Shown piece after piece: positions 34,978 through 43,833 of a DNA stretch of 64,000 bases. Made by a program: the position numbers and the translations under genes. The stretch comes from Rhizobium sp. Leaf453 (GTDB lineage: Bacteria; Pseudomonadota; Alphaproteobacteria; Rhizobiales; Rhizobiaceae): positions 412,291 through 476,290 of the forward strand of contig NZ_LMRG01000023.1 in NCBI RefSeq assembly GCF_001425605.1, read 5' to 3'. The stretch's first letter is position 1. Each line of letters begins with the position of its first letter. The notes under the pieces are model-generated. The model was not told the origin of the DNA. It saw nothing but the letters and a program-made list of their open reading frames with translations, and made no database searches.

Positions 34978-35124
34978 TGCGTTTTTACTTGACGGTCGCA
35001 TGATCACGCCGCAGGTCCTCTTTCGGATAGGACTAATTCCGGCGGGATCGCATGATTTGAAATCCGGAGCATTCCTGGCGCTGTCTTTTCGCGCCGCGCT
35101 TCGGGCCAAGCTGGATTGCTCCTG

Positions 35125-35610
35125 ATGCTCCTTGAATATTTCCAGATGATCGATCGGGTCGAGACCGTCGATCTTACCGCCAAGACGCTGACGGCGCGTT
35201 CGGTCGTTCCGGCCAAGAGCCCGGTGTTCGAAGGCCATTTTCCGGGTTACCCGCTGGTTCCCGGCGTTCTCCTGATCGAGACCATGGCGCAGGCGAGCGG
35301 CTTCCTCGTGCTCGCCGCCACCGATTTCGCTGCCATGCCGTTCCTGATGTCCGTCGATGGCGCCAAGATGCGCACCTTCGTCGAGCCGGAAGCCGTCCTG
35401 GATATCGAGGCCTTTCTTGAGCATGACGGTTCCGGCTTCGCGGTCGTCAAGGCGAAGATCACGTCGGAAGGCAAGAAGGTCTGCGATGCCCAGTTGAAAC
35501 TGCGCACCATGCCGTTCGATCAGGTCCCGCTCGGACCGATCGTCAAGAAGCGTGCGGAAGAAGTAGGGTTGATGGCGGCGCTAGCGCTGTCGGCCACGAC
35601 GGGAGAGTGA
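35125..35610 (+). CDS. fabZXL: 3-hydroxyacyl-ACP dehydratase of the very-long-chain fatty acid cluster
   Basis: 161 aa, hot-dog fold dehydratase. EGHFPGYPLVPGVLLIE carries the catalytic His38, and Glu52 follows in the same block, as in FabZ. It removes water from the 3-hydroxyacyl-AcpXL intermediate in each elongation round. ATG 35125 gives the usual MLLEYFQMIDRV start; the frame is open three codons further. The stop TGA overlaps the possible GTG start of the next gene, so the genes are tightly linked. Confidence 0.92.
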   Translation: MLLEYFQMIDRVETVDLTAKTLTARSVVPAKSPVFEGHFPGYPLVPGVLLIETMAQASGFLVLAATDFAAMPFLMSVDGAKMRTFVEPEAVLDIEAFLEHDGSGFAVVKAKITSEGKKVCDAQLKLRTMPFDQVPLGPIVKKRAEEVGLMAALALSATTGE

Positions 35611-35612
35611 CG

Positions 35613-36818
35613 ATGGTGAAGGCCGCCAATGACGTTGTAATCACCGGTGTCGGCATCGTCACCAGCCAGGGTGTCGGCACGGAGGTGCACACGGCCCTTC
35701 TGACTGCGGATCAGTCGCCTGTCCCGCGGGTCGAAACCGAACGTTTCGCGCCTTATCCGGTGCATCCGCTACCGGAAATCGACTGGTCGCAGCAGATCCC
35801 GAAGCGTGGTGACCAGCGCCAGATGGAAAATTGGCAGCGCCTCGGCGTCTTCGCCGCCGGCCTGGCTCTGGATGATGCCGGCTTCAAGGATGACCTCGAA
35901 GCCTGCGGCAGCATGGATATGATCGTCTCCGCCGGCGGTGGTGAGCGCGATATCAATGTCGATTCGCTGATCGTCGACGAAGCGCTGAAGCGCAATGACC
36001 GCGAGCAACTCCTGAACGAGAAGCTGACGACGGAACTGCGCCCGACACTCTTCCTGGCGCAGCTTTCCAACCTGATGGCCGGCAATATCTCGATCGTGCA
36101 CAAGGTGACCGGCTCGTCGCGGACCTTCATGGGCGAGGAGGGCGCCGGCATCTCGGCGATCGAAACCGCATTTGCCCGTATCAAAGCCGGTCAATCGACC
36201 CACACGCTGGTCGGTGGCGCATTCTCCGCCGAGCGGCTCGACATGATCCTGCTGATCGAAGCGATCCAGGGCCATGCGCTGGGCGGCTACCACCCGATCT
36301 GGTCGCGCAAGCCGGAAAATGGCGGCGGCATGATGACCGGTTCGGTCGGCGCTTTCCTTATTCTCGAATCGCGCGAACACGCCGAGGCCCGTGGTGCCCG
36401 CATCTATGCGACGATCGATGCCGTTGGCGGTGATCGTGGCAGCCGTGAGGGCGATCGCCTTGAGCAGCGCCTGCAATATCTGTCGGCGCCGGCGGCTGAT
36501 GCCGATCCCGCGCGCACAGTCGTCTTCTCCGGTACGACCGGCTTTCCCGATCTCGCCGCGCGCGAAAAGGCATTTCTCGATGCCCAGTTCCCGAAGGCCG
36601 CCATCCGAGCCTATGGCGGGCTTTCCGGCCATGCCCTGGAGTCGCAATTCCCCCTCGGGATTGCATTTGCAGCCCTGTCGCTGGGAGCGGGCGCCAAGGT
36701 GCCGCCGTTTGATCCGGCTGTCGAATTGCCGATGGAAAAGGCAGCGACGACGGCTATCGTGACCACGATCGGGCATGCGCGCGGCGAAGGCGTCGCCGTT
36801 TTGTCGGTAGAAGAATAA
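35613..36818 (+). CDS. fabF2XL: Ketosynthase-like protein FabF2XL lacking the catalytic cysteine
   Basis: 401 aa with overall beta-ketoacyl-ACP synthase fold (VVITGVGIVTSQGVGTEVHT, HTLVGGAFSAERLDM, GAFLILESREHAEARGARIY). At the position of the active-site TACSSG/TACTSG motif it has MGEEGAGISA (Glu175-Glu176), and the first catalytic histidine motif NAHGTST is replaced by VVFSGTTGF; only a GH near the third site remains (LSGHALES). It therefore resembles the chain-length-factor half of type II polyketide synthases and probably forms a heterodimer with the active FabF1XL next door. ATG 35613 with GGGAG upstream; GTG 35607 is an alternative. Confidence 0.9.
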   Translation: MVKAANDVVITGVGIVTSQGVGTEVHTALLTADQSPVPRVETERFAPYPVHPLPEIDWSQQIPKRGDQRQMENWQRLGVFAAGLALDDAGFKDDLEACGSMDMIVSAGGGERDINVDSLIVDEALKRNDREQLLNEKLTTELRPTLFLAQLSNLMAGNISIVHKVTGSSRTFMGEEGAGISAIETAFARIKAGQSTHTLVGGAFSAERLDMILLIEAIQGHALGGYHPIWSRKPENGGGMMTGSVGAFLILESREHAEARGARIYATIDAVGGDRGSREGDRLEQRLQYLSAPAADADPARTVVFSGTTGFPDLAAREKAFLDAQFPKAAIRAYGGLSGHALESQFPLGIAFAALSLGAGAKVPPFDPAVELPMEKAATTAIVTTIGHARGEGVAVLSVEE

Positions 36819-36830
36819 GGAGCGGCGGAT

Positions 36831-38114
36831 ATGTCCAGCGCATACAAGGATCATCTCGGCCGCCCGCTCATCGCCGTCACCGGCATGGGCGTCATCACCT
36901 CCCTCGGACAGGGCGTCGAGGATAACTGGAAGGCCCTGACATCTGGCGTTTCCGGCATCCACAAGATCACACGCTTCCCGACCGAAGGCCTCTCGACCCG
37001 AATCAGCGGAACCGTCGATTTTATTGATTTGCCAGCGGAAAATGCCGTCGAGCGTTCCTACGCCTTCGCGCGCGAAACGACTGCGGAAGCTCTCGCACAG
37101 GCCGGGATCTCCGGTGATTTCAACGGTCCCCTTTTCCTGGCAGCACCGCCCATCGAGCCGGAATGGAGTGCCCGTTTCGAACTGGCCGACCGCTCGCGCC
37201 CATCGCAGAAGCCGGCCGACGCCTATGATCGGTTCCTTGCCGCCATGCGCGATCGTGCCGACCCCGTGTTCCATGAAGCCGCGCTGTTCGGCGCCATCTC
37301 TGAGCGTCTGTCTGACCGGTTCGGCACACGCGGTCTGCCGGTGACGTTGTCGACCGCCTGCGCTTCGGGCGCGACCGCGATCCAACTCGGCGTCGAAGCG
37401 ATCCGCCAGGGACGCACCGACCGCGCCCTGACTGTGGCGACTGACGGCTCGGTCAGCGCCGAAGCTCTGATCCGCTTTGCGCTCCTCTCAGCCCTCTCCA
37501 CGCAGAACGATCCGCCGGAGCGGGCATCGAAGCCCTTCTCCAAGGATCGCGACGGTTTTGTCATCGCCGAAGGCGCGGCAACGCTCGTGCTGGAATCGCT
37601 GGAGGCGGCGATCGCCCGTGGTGCGCGCGTCTACGGCATTCTGAAGGGCTGCGGCGAAAAGGCGGATTCGTTCCACCGCACGCGCTCTTCGCCCGATGGT
37701 GGCCCGGCGATTGCGACGATCCGCGCGGCGCTGGCCGATGCTGGTCTGAGCGAAGGTGATATCGGCTATATCAACGCCCACGGGACGTCGACGCCGGAAA
37801 ACGACAAGATGGAATATGGTGCGATGTTGTCGGTGTTCGGCGAAGCGCTGGCCGGCATTCCGGTGTCCTCGAACAAGTCGATGATCGGTCACACGCTGAC
37901 GGCGGCTGGCGCTGTCGAGGCCGTCTTCTCGCTGCAGACGATCCTCACCGGCACGCTGCCGCCCACCATCAACTACCAGAACCCGGACGCCTCGATCGTT
38001 CTCGATGTCGTGCCGAATGTGAAGCGGGATGCGCAGATCAATGCCGTCCTGTCGAACTCCTTCGGCTTCGGCGGCCAGAATGCCAGCCTTGTCATGGCGG
38101 CAGAACCGGCCTAA
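36831..38114 (+). CDS. fabF1XL: Beta-ketoacyl-ACP synthase FabF1XL (active)
   Basis: 427 aa, KAS II type. The nucleophile Cys177 is in LSTACASGAT, the catalytic histidines are in NAHGTSTPENDK and SMIGHTLTAAGAVE, and SNSFGFGGQNASLV closes the protein. It condenses malonyl units with the acyl chain on AcpXL. GGAGCGGCGGAT precedes ATG 36831, 12 bp after FabF2XL. Elongation to C28 by a pair of KS proteins, one active and one not, is inferred. Confidence 0.94.
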   Translation: MSSAYKDHLGRPLIAVTGMGVITSLGQGVEDNWKALTSGVSGIHKITRFPTEGLSTRISGTVDFIDLPAENAVERSYAFARETTAEALAQAGISGDFNGPLFLAAPPIEPEWSARFELADRSRPSQKPADAYDRFLAAMRDRADPVFHEAALFGAISERLSDRFGTRGLPVTLSTACASGATAIQLGVEAIRQGRTDRALTVATDGSVSAEALIRFALLSALSTQNDPPERASKPFSKDRDGFVIAEGAATLVLESLEAAIARGARVYGILKGCGEKADSFHRTRSSPDGGPAIATIRAALADAGLSEGDIGYINAHGTSTPENDKMEYGAMLSVFGEALAGIPVSSNKSMIGHTLTAAGAVEAVFSLQTILTGTLPPTINYQNPDASIVLDVVPNVKRDAQINAVLSNSFGFGGQNASLVMAAEPA

Positions 38115-38167
38115 TCGACACTGACATCTTTTTGAATAAGACGCCTTCGGGCTCAAGGACTTATGAT

Positions 38168-39196
38168 ATGCGCGCTTTGCAACTGGTCGATGACCGTAAG
38201 CTGGAAATGACCGATCTGCCCGAACCCGAGGCACCCGGCCCGGGCGAGGTGACGCTGCGCGTCAAAGCGGTTGCGCTCAACCACATCGACGTCTGGGGCT
38301 GGCGCGGCATGGCTTTTGCCAAGCGCAAGATGCCGTTGGTGATCGGCGCGGAAGCGTCCGGCGTGGTCGACCAGATCGGCCCCGGCGTTTCCAATGTTCT
38401 GCCGGGCCAGCTTGTTTCCATCTACGGCGCCCGCACCTGCGGCCTCTGCCGACCCTGCCGCGAAGGTCGCGACAACCTGTGCGAACATGTCGGCGGCGTT
38501 CATGGCTTCCATCTCGATGGTTTTGCCCAGGAAAAGGTTAATCTTCCGGCCCGTCTGCTGGTTCCGGCCCCTCCGGGCGTCGATGCCATCGGCGCAGCCG
38601 TGGCGCCCGTGACTTTCGGCACCGTCGAGCACATGCTGTTCGATAATGCCAAGCTTGAGCCGGGCGAAACCATCCTCATCCATGCTGGCGGCTCAGGCAT
38701 CGGCTCGGCGGCCATCCAGCTTGCCAAGAAGATTGGTTGCACGGTCATCACCACCGTCGGCTCCGATGACAAGATCGAGAAGGCCAAGGCGCTCGGCGCC
38801 GACCACGTCATCAACTACCGCAAGGACCGCTTCGAGGGCGTAACCCGCAAGCTGACCAAGAAGAAGGGCGTCGATGTCGTCTTCGAGCATGTCGGCAAGG
38901 ATACCTGGGCGGCTTCGATGTTTGTCCTCAAGCGCGGCGGCCGCCTGGTCACCTGCGGCTCGACCTCGGGCGTTTCGACGGAAATGAACTTGATGATGTT
39001 GTTCCAGCAGCAATTGAAGCTGCTTGGCTCATTCGGTTGCCGGATGGAAAACATGGCGGATGCCATGCAGAAGATGGCGAGGGGCCTCGTTTATCCCGTT
39101 ATCGATACCGAAGTCGGCTTCGACGAGATCGACAAGGCGCTGGAGCGGATGGAAACCCGCCAGGTCTTCGGCAAGATCATCCTGCGGATGGACTGA
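38168..39196 (+). CDS. Zinc-binding alcohol dehydrogenase of the lipid A fatty acid cluster
   Basis: 342 aa, MDR family. A structural zinc site is indicated by ARTCGLCRPCREGRDNLCEH, and the nucleotide site is ILIHAGGSGIGSAAIQLAKK. A dehydrogenase or enoyl-reductase-like gene (adh2XL) occupies this place in rhizobial acpXL-lpxXL clusters. It may reduce the 2-enoyl intermediate or act on the omega-1 oxygen function; the reaction is not settled. ATG 38168 is chosen over an upstream TTG. lpxXL follows within 6-12 bp. Confidence 0.85.
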   Translation: MRALQLVDDRKLEMTDLPEPEAPGPGEVTLRVKAVALNHIDVWGWRGMAFAKRKMPLVIGAEASGVVDQIGPGVSNVLPGQLVSIYGARTCGLCRPCREGRDNLCEHVGGVHGFHLDGFAQEKVNLPARLLVPAPPGVDAIGAAVAPVTFGTVEHMLFDNAKLEPGETILIHAGGSGIGSAAIQLAKKIGCTVITTVGSDDKIEKAKALGADHVINYRKDRFEGVTRKLTKKKGVDVVFEHVGKDTWAASMFVLKRGGRLVTCGSTSGVSTEMNLMMLFQQQLKLLGSFGCRMENMADAMQKMARGLVYPVIDTEVGFDEIDKALERMETRQVFGKIILRMD

Positions 39197-39201
39197 AGAC
39201 A

Positions 39202-40140
39202 GTGCGCATGCTGATCACACGACTGGTTCTGGCGGCGGAGCATTTCCGCCAGTGGTCGATTGCGCAATTCGTTTTCCTGCTGCTCGGTACGCTGAAGCTG
39301 TTTCCGGCCAATGCAGCCATCGAGTTTTCCGATCGCTTCACCCGCTGGCTCGGTCCGAAACTGAAGCGCCGCCACAAGCTGACGCTGACCAATCTTCGCA
39401 ATGCCTTTCCCGAAAAGAGCGAGGCCGAGATTTTGGCGATCGCGCTCGACAGCTGGGGCAGCATTGGGCGATTGGCGGCGGAATACGTTTTCCTAGACGA
39501 CATTTTCGATTTCGATCCGACCGATCCGAAGCCAGGCCGCATCGAGGTTTCCGGCATTCCGCTGTTCCTCGAACTGCGCGACAAGCCGCGTCCCTTCATC
39601 GTTTTTACGGCCCATACAGGCAATTTCGAGCTGCTGCCGGTCGCGAGCAACGCATTTGGCCTCGATGTCACCGTGCTGTTCCGCCCGCCGAACAATCCGT
39701 ATGTCGCCGACAAGGTCTTCAATTTCCGCAAGCAGCGCATGGGCAATCTCGTGCCGTCGCATGCCGGCTCGTCCTTCACCCTTGCCCGCAAGCTGGAAGC
39801 GGGCGGCGGCGTCGGCGTCCTGGTGGACCAGAAGTTCCGCAAGGGGCTGACGACGAAGTTCTTCAATCGGGACGTTCGCACCAATCCGCTTTTGGCCAAG
39901 CTGGTTCGCCAGTTCAATTGCGAGGTCTATCCGGCGCGCTCGATCCGTTTGCCCGACGGCCGTTTTCGCCTGGAACTGGAGCCGGCAATCAAAATTCCGC
40001 GTCGCGCGGATGGCAGCGTTGACGTCAATGCGACGGCACAATTGTTGAATGACAAAGTGGAAAGCTGGGTGCGGGAATATCCGGGCCAGTGGCTCTGGTA
40101 CCATGACCGTTGGGCCATCAAGAAAACCCTGAAGGATTAG
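39202..40140 (+). CDS. lpxXL: Lipid A very-long-chain (C28) acyltransferase LpxXL
   Basis: 312 aa, LpxL/HtrB acyltransferase family with an N-terminal hydrophobic helix (FVFLLLGTLKLFPANAA). The H-x4-E catalytic motif is in FTAHTGNFELLP, and VLVDQKFRKGLTTKFF is the second conserved block. It transfers the 27-hydroxyoctacosanoyl group from AcpXL to lipid A at the inner membrane. The start is GTG 39202 or ATG 39208; no strong ribosome site distinguishes them, and coupling to the preceding gene is likely. It is the last gene of the cluster. Confidence 0.92.
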   Translation: MRMLITRLVLAAEHFRQWSIAQFVFLLLGTLKLFPANAAIEFSDRFTRWLGPKLKRRHKLTLTNLRNAFPEKSEAEILAIALDSWGSIGRLAAEYVFLDDIFDFDPTDPKPGRIEVSGIPLFLELRDKPRPFIVFTAHTGNFELLPVASNAFGLDVTVLFRPPNNPYVADKVFNFRKQRMGNLVPSHAGSSFTLARKLEAGGGVGVLVDQKFRKGLTTKFFNRDVRTNPLLAKLVRQFNCEVYPARSIRLPDGRFRLELEPAIKIPRRADGSVDVNATAQLLNDKVESWVREYPGQWLWYHDRWAIKKTLKD

Positions 40141-40506
40141 GCCTTCCTCATCTGCTTGCGTCGCGACTTTAAAGCTGCACTTTTTCGGGGAATCAGCTAA
40201 AACTATTCATGCATAAATAGTTCTTTTAGTTTCTTTGCTGCCTCTGTTTTTCGATGCCTAAAACGTCTTTGTCCGATGGCATAACCATGTTTCAGAAGTG
40301 ATACATTTTCTCACTTTGGACATCAATTATTTTAACGGAAACGTTTCAGGTCGCGTCGAGGCGGTTGAACGGTATTTTATAGAGTGTAAACTCGACCTTA
40401 CGTCATGGGGATTGCAAGCGCTTCGGGGACAGAAGCAAGCGCTATTCAATCGATTTAAGTCCGGCAGTGCCGGAAGTGCAGCTGCTCGTTCTGCTCAGGA
40501 GCAATA
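40141..40506. other. 366-bp intergenic region with a near-perfect palindrome
   Basis: This is AT-richer than its surroundings. Apart from the palindrome at 40201-40222 I see no gene or RNA. One open frame (40298-40537) lacks a ribosome site and ends inside the next gene. The promoter of the PAS-domain gene must be here. Confidence 0.5.
40201..40222. promoter_or_regulatory. 22-bp near-perfect palindrome, candidate operator
   Basis: AACTATT-c-ATGCAT-a-AATAGTT: all positions pair except one. It lies about 300 bp upstream of the PAS-domain gene and 61 bp after lpxXL. The AT-rich dyad with no T-run looks like a protein-binding site; the cognate regulator is unknown. Confidence 0.4.
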
Positions 40507-41247
40507 TTGGCTGCGGGGAGTGGGATTAGGCAATTGAAGGCACTGATAGACCTTTTCTGGTTCAAATATTCGCAGTTGCAATACGCCGTCAAATCCGGCG
40601 ACGAGCTGTTGATTTCCATTCTCGATCGCGAGATTGAACCGGTTCTGACTGCGATTTATCAGGAGGAGGCGTCCTGTGTCGCGGATGCCCGTCTGCAATT
40701 CCAGTTCGTTCTCGATCTGCTTCAACGGGAAGCAGATGACATAGCCAGCGTGTTGCGCCAGCAAGGCGTTCTTCAATCCTTGGCCGACCGATACTTTGCC
40801 GCCGGGAACGGCAACATTCTGAATGGGAAATGGCAACAGTCCGCAGTTCCTATGACAATGCACCGGGGGCGGGTCGACGAAGGCTTCCTCAACGAAGCCA
40901 TCCTCGATTGCATGCCGGATCGCATCGCCGTCATCACGCCGGATTACCGCTATCTTTACACCAACCCTGTCAACGCAGCGCGTCTCGAAGAGCGGCCGAT
41001 GGATCTCGTCGGCCGGCATATCGTCGAGTTTGTCGGCATTCAGCGGTTCGAGCAGCGGGTCAAGCCCAATCTCGACAAATGCTTTGCCGGCGAGACGGTG
41101 GATTATACCTTCGCCAAGGATGTCGATAATCGCACCGTCGTCGTGCGTTGCCGCATGACGCCGTGCATGTCGAGCACCGGCAAGGTTATTGGAGCTATCC
41201 TGATCCTGCAGGAAATCGCCGATCGCCGCCGCTCGATCGCGGCCTGA
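40507..41247 (+). CDS. PAS-domain protein
   Basis: Up to 246 aa. The N-terminal half is helical (YSQLQYAVKSGDELLISILD, FQFVLDLLQREADD). The C-terminal half is a PAS fold: NEAILDCMPDRIAVITPDYR, YLYTNPVNAARLEERPMDLV, VGRHIVEFVG, and the closing strands VVVRCRMTPCMSSTGKVIGA. No output domain such as a kinase or GGDEF is attached, so it may act by protein interaction or as a sensor module. Start TTG 40507 or, with a better upstream GGGAGTGGGATTAGG, TTG 40534. The gene stands alone and is convergent with the VOC gene. Confidence 0.75.
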   Translation: MAAGSGIRQLKALIDLFWFKYSQLQYAVKSGDELLISILDREIEPVLTAIYQEEASCVADARLQFQFVLDLLQREADDIASVLRQQGVLQSLADRYFAAGNGNILNGKWQQSAVPMTMHRGRVDEGFLNEAILDCMPDRIAVITPDYRYLYTNPVNAARLEERPMDLVGRHIVEFVGIQRFEQRVKPNLDKCFAGETVDYTFAKDVDNRTVVVRCRMTPCMSSTGKVIGAILILQEIADRRRSIAA

Positions 41248-41270
41248 TATCCAAGCCCTTCATTCGAAAG

Positions 41271-41291
41271 GCGAGGGCAGTTCGCCCTCGC
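41271..41291. terminator. Hairpin between convergent genes
   Basis: An 8-bp GC-rich stem (41271-41278 with 41284-41291) with a 5-nt loop lies 23 bp after the PAS gene and 15 bp before the end of the VOC gene. There is no long T-run. Confidence 0.55.
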
Positions 41292-41306
41292 GCATCCTTG
41301 CCTGCT

Positions 41307-41657
41307 TTACTTATCCGACCAGACAGCCAGTTCGTATCCATCGGGATCGAGAAACTGGAATCGCTTGCCTCCGGGGAATGCGAATGTTTCAGCGACGATG
41401 CGCGCGCCAGCCGCTTCCAGCCGCGACTGGATGGTAACAAGATCGTCGGCATACAAAATGACCAGCGGTCCGCCTGGCTTCGGTGTCCCGGTCGTCAGCC
41501 CGCCGGTCAGCCTTCCGTCGGTGAATTCGCAATAGTCCGGACCATAATCGGTGAACGACCAGCCGAACGCCGCGTCGTAAAAAGCGCGTGAACGCGCGAT
41601 ATCGCTGACTGCGAATTCGATATTGTCGATCTGCCGATCAACGCCTTTCTGTCCCAT
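41307..41657 (-). CDS. VOC-family (glyoxalase/bleomycin resistance-like) protein
   Basis: 116 aa, one vicinal-oxygen-chelate domain: IEFAVSDIARSRAFYDAAFG at the N-terminus, GGPLVILYADDLVTIQSRLE in the middle, and the closing GGKRFQFLDPDGYELAVWSD with the metal-ligand glutamate. The substrate is unknown. Its start overlaps the end of the upstream SRPBCC gene by 20 bp on the same strand, so the two are coexpressed. Confidence 0.88.
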   Translation of the reverse strand: MGQKGVDRQIDNIEFAVSDIARSRAFYDAAFGWSFTDYGPDYCEFTDGRLTGGLTTGTPKPGGPLVILYADDLVTIQSRLEAAGARIVAETFAFPGGKRFQFLDPDGYELAVWSDK

Positions 41658-42066
41658 CTGTCGTCTCCTGTTCTTCCATGATCTTTTTCAAGGATTCGAG
41701 ATCCTTCTTCACCCAGTCGGCATCCGCAGCGAAGTGCTCCTCGCTCATATCCGGCAATTTTAACAGTGTGAACATGACTTCCGCGCCATCCCCGTTCGGC
41801 ACGACGCGCAATGCATTATGGACCTTGAGCCCTGATTCCATCGTCACAAGGTGATCAAGCACACCGAAATCGTTCGGCGGTGAGAAGGTGACGCGGGCAC
41901 TGCCGAGCGGGCCGCTGGTGATCCAGTCGGTGCCATCCGGTTCCAGCCCCGAACTCAGTCCTGATGCCCACAGCGGCATGTTTTCGGGCTTGGCCGCGAA
42001 GGTGTAGACCTCGCGCCAGTCTCTCCCGATCGTGATATGCACGATCCTGGCTTTCATCGTGGGCAT
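41638..42066 (-). CDS. SRPBCC/polyketide-cyclase-like protein
   Basis: 142 aa. A START-like fold is suggested by VHITIGRDWREVYTFAAKPE, then MPLWASGL, SARVTFSPPNDFGVLDHLV, VHNALRVVPNGDGAEVMFTL, and a C-terminal helix ending LESLKKIMEE. The ligand is unknown. Start at 42066 was chosen because TGGAGAATACGGCC gives well-spaced ribosome pairing; ATG 42081 and 42144 are further options. It overlaps the VOC gene. Confidence 0.75.
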   Translation of the reverse strand: MPTMKARIVHITIGRDWREVYTFAAKPENMPLWASGLSSGLEPDGTDWITSGPLGSARVTFSPPNDFGVLDHLVTMESGLKVHNALRVVPNGDGAEVMFTLLKLPDMSEEHFAADADWVKKDLESLKKIMEEQETTDGTERR

Positions 42067-42306
42067 GGCCGTATTCTCCATCCTTGCTTTCGCTTGGAGC
42101 CTATCCGGCCCATCCGGAAAAGTCTCACTTTTGACAACAATCACTTGTCGTTAATCGATTTGAATGCCAAAACTCCGTCAGAATTTGCAGGGCGCGTTCA
42201 GGCAAGGATCGCCGGAAGAAATCGTCCTGTGCATCTCAATCTGGTGGAGTTGTTGCGCATGTCCAGCCGGACACTGGCCGCTTCACTGTCTAACGGAGGC
42301 ACATAC

Positions 42307-43737
42307 GTGGCACAGGCGGAAATCGGCCTTATCGGTCTTGGCGTTATGGGATCGAATCTGGCGCTCAATATTGCCGAAAAGGGCAACAAGATCGCGGTTT
42401 TCAATCGCACCGTGGAAGCGACCCGGAAGTTCTACGCCGATGCCGGCGAACTCCAGGGCCAGATCATTCCGTGCGAAACCATCGAGGAATTCGTCGCGGC
42501 CATCCGCCCGCCGCGCCCGATCATCGTCATGATCAAGGCCGGCGAGCCGGTCGATCAGCAGATGGAACTGCTGAAGCCCTATCTCGAAAAGAACGACATC
42601 ATGATCGATGCCGGCAATGCCAACTTCCGCGACACGATGCGCCGCTTCGACAATCTCAAGGACAGCGGCCTGACCTTCATCGGCATGGGCGTGTCCGGCG
42701 GTGAGGAAGGTGCCCGCCACGGTCCGTCGATCATGGTCGGCGGCAAGGAAGAATCCTGGAAGCGCGTCGAGAAGGTCCTGACCTCGATTGCTGCCAAGTA
42801 CAATGACGATCCGTGTGTTGCCTGGCTCGGCGAAAACGGCGCCGGTCACTTCGTCAAGACGATCCACAACGGCATCGAATATGCCGACATGCAGATGATC
42901 GCCGAAATCTACGGCATCCTGCGCGACGGCCTGAAGATGAGCGCGACCGAAATCGGCGAAGTCTTCGGTGAGTGGAACAAGGGCCGCCTCAACTCCTACC
43001 TGATCGAGATCACCGAGAAGGTTCTGAAGGCCGCTGACCCGATTACCGGCAAGCCGATCGTCGATCTCATCCTCGACAAGGCCGGCCAGAAGGGCACCGG
43101 CAAATGGTCCGTCATCGAAGCGCAGAACATGGGCATTCCGGCGACCGCCATCGAGGCCGCCGTCGCTGCACGCAGCATTTCGTCGGTGAAGGACGAGCGC
43201 GAAGCCGCCGAAAAGGTATTGGGCCTGCCCGAGGTTGGCGAGTTCAAGGTGGCCGACAAGGCTGCCTTCTTGAAGGATCTGGAAAGCGCGCTGCTGGCCG
43301 CCAAGATCGGCGCCTACGCGCAGGGCTTCGCCGTCATGGCGCAGGCCTCGCGTGAGTTCAACTGGAACCTCCCGATGCCGACCATCGCCCGGATCTGGCG
43401 CGCCGGTTGCATCATCCGCTCGGTCTTCCTCGATGAAATCACCACGGCCTTCACCAAGGACCCGAACGTTGCCAATCTGATCGTGACCCCGGCCTTCTCG
43501 GCGATGGTCAAGGAAACCGATGGCGCCCTGCGCCGCGTCGTTTCCGCTGCCGTTCTCGGTGGCCTTCCGGCGCCGGCTCTTGCCTCGGCGCTCGGCTATT
43601 TCGACAGCTATCGCCGCGCCCGCGGCACCGCCAATGTCATCCAGGCTCAGCGCGACTTCTTCGGCGCCCATGGCTTTGATCGCGTCGATGGTGCCGATTC
43701 GCATCACGGCCCGTGGGGCAGTGGCCTGAACGCCTGA
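42307..43737 (+). CDS. gnd: 6-phosphogluconate dehydrogenase (decarboxylating)
   Basis: 476 aa. It converts 6-phosphogluconate to ribulose 5-phosphate with NADP. The Rossmann motif IGLIGLGVMGSNLAL is at residues 6-20; IMVGGKEESW, ENGAGHFVKTIHNGIEYADM (catalytic Lys and Glu region), and the C-terminal DFFGAHGFDRVD are typical. Start GTG 42307, with AACGGAGGCACATAC upstream; the frame is open 90 codons further but without conservation. Monocistronic, with a terminator at 43777-43804. Confidence 0.96.
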   Translation: MAQAEIGLIGLGVMGSNLALNIAEKGNKIAVFNRTVEATRKFYADAGELQGQIIPCETIEEFVAAIRPPRPIIVMIKAGEPVDQQMELLKPYLEKNDIMIDAGNANFRDTMRRFDNLKDSGLTFIGMGVSGGEEGARHGPSIMVGGKEESWKRVEKVLTSIAAKYNDDPCVAWLGENGAGHFVKTIHNGIEYADMQMIAEIYGILRDGLKMSATEIGEVFGEWNKGRLNSYLIEITEKVLKAADPITGKPIVDLILDKAGQKGTGKWSVIEAQNMGIPATAIEAAVAARSISSVKDEREAAEKVLGLPEVGEFKVADKAAFLKDLESALLAAKIGAYAQGFAVMAQASREFNWNLPMPTIARIWRAGCIIRSVFLDEITTAFTKDPNVANLIVTPAFSAMVKETDGALRRVVSAAVLGGLPAPALASALGYFDSYRRARGTANVIQAQRDFFGAHGFDRVDGADSHHGPWGSGLNA

Positions 43738-43776
43738 TTCCTGTCACCGGGTTTGAGGCCGGATCGCTGAAATTGA

Positions 43777-43804
43777 AACGGCCGCTGATCTCTCAGCGGC
43801 CGTT
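43777..43804. terminator. Intrinsic terminator after gnd
   Basis: A perfect 12-bp stem (43777-43788 with 43793-43804) with loop tctc is followed by ctgctttct. The convergent LacI-family gene ends 29 bp further on, so it can serve both directions. Confidence 0.8.
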
Positions 43805-43833
43805 CTGCTTTCTACCCGTCCGTGCGCAATCCT

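Noticed and set aside
40298-40537. 79-codon plus-strand frame before the PAS gene
   Set aside because: No ribosome site, and it runs into the start of the PAS-domain gene.
42037-42306. Upstream extension of gnd by 90 codons
   Set aside because: Not conserved in the family; a good ribosome site precedes GTG 42307.
42283-43707. Minus-strand frame of 474 codons opposite gnd
   Set aside because: Antisense composition; gnd is full length and conserved on the plus strand.
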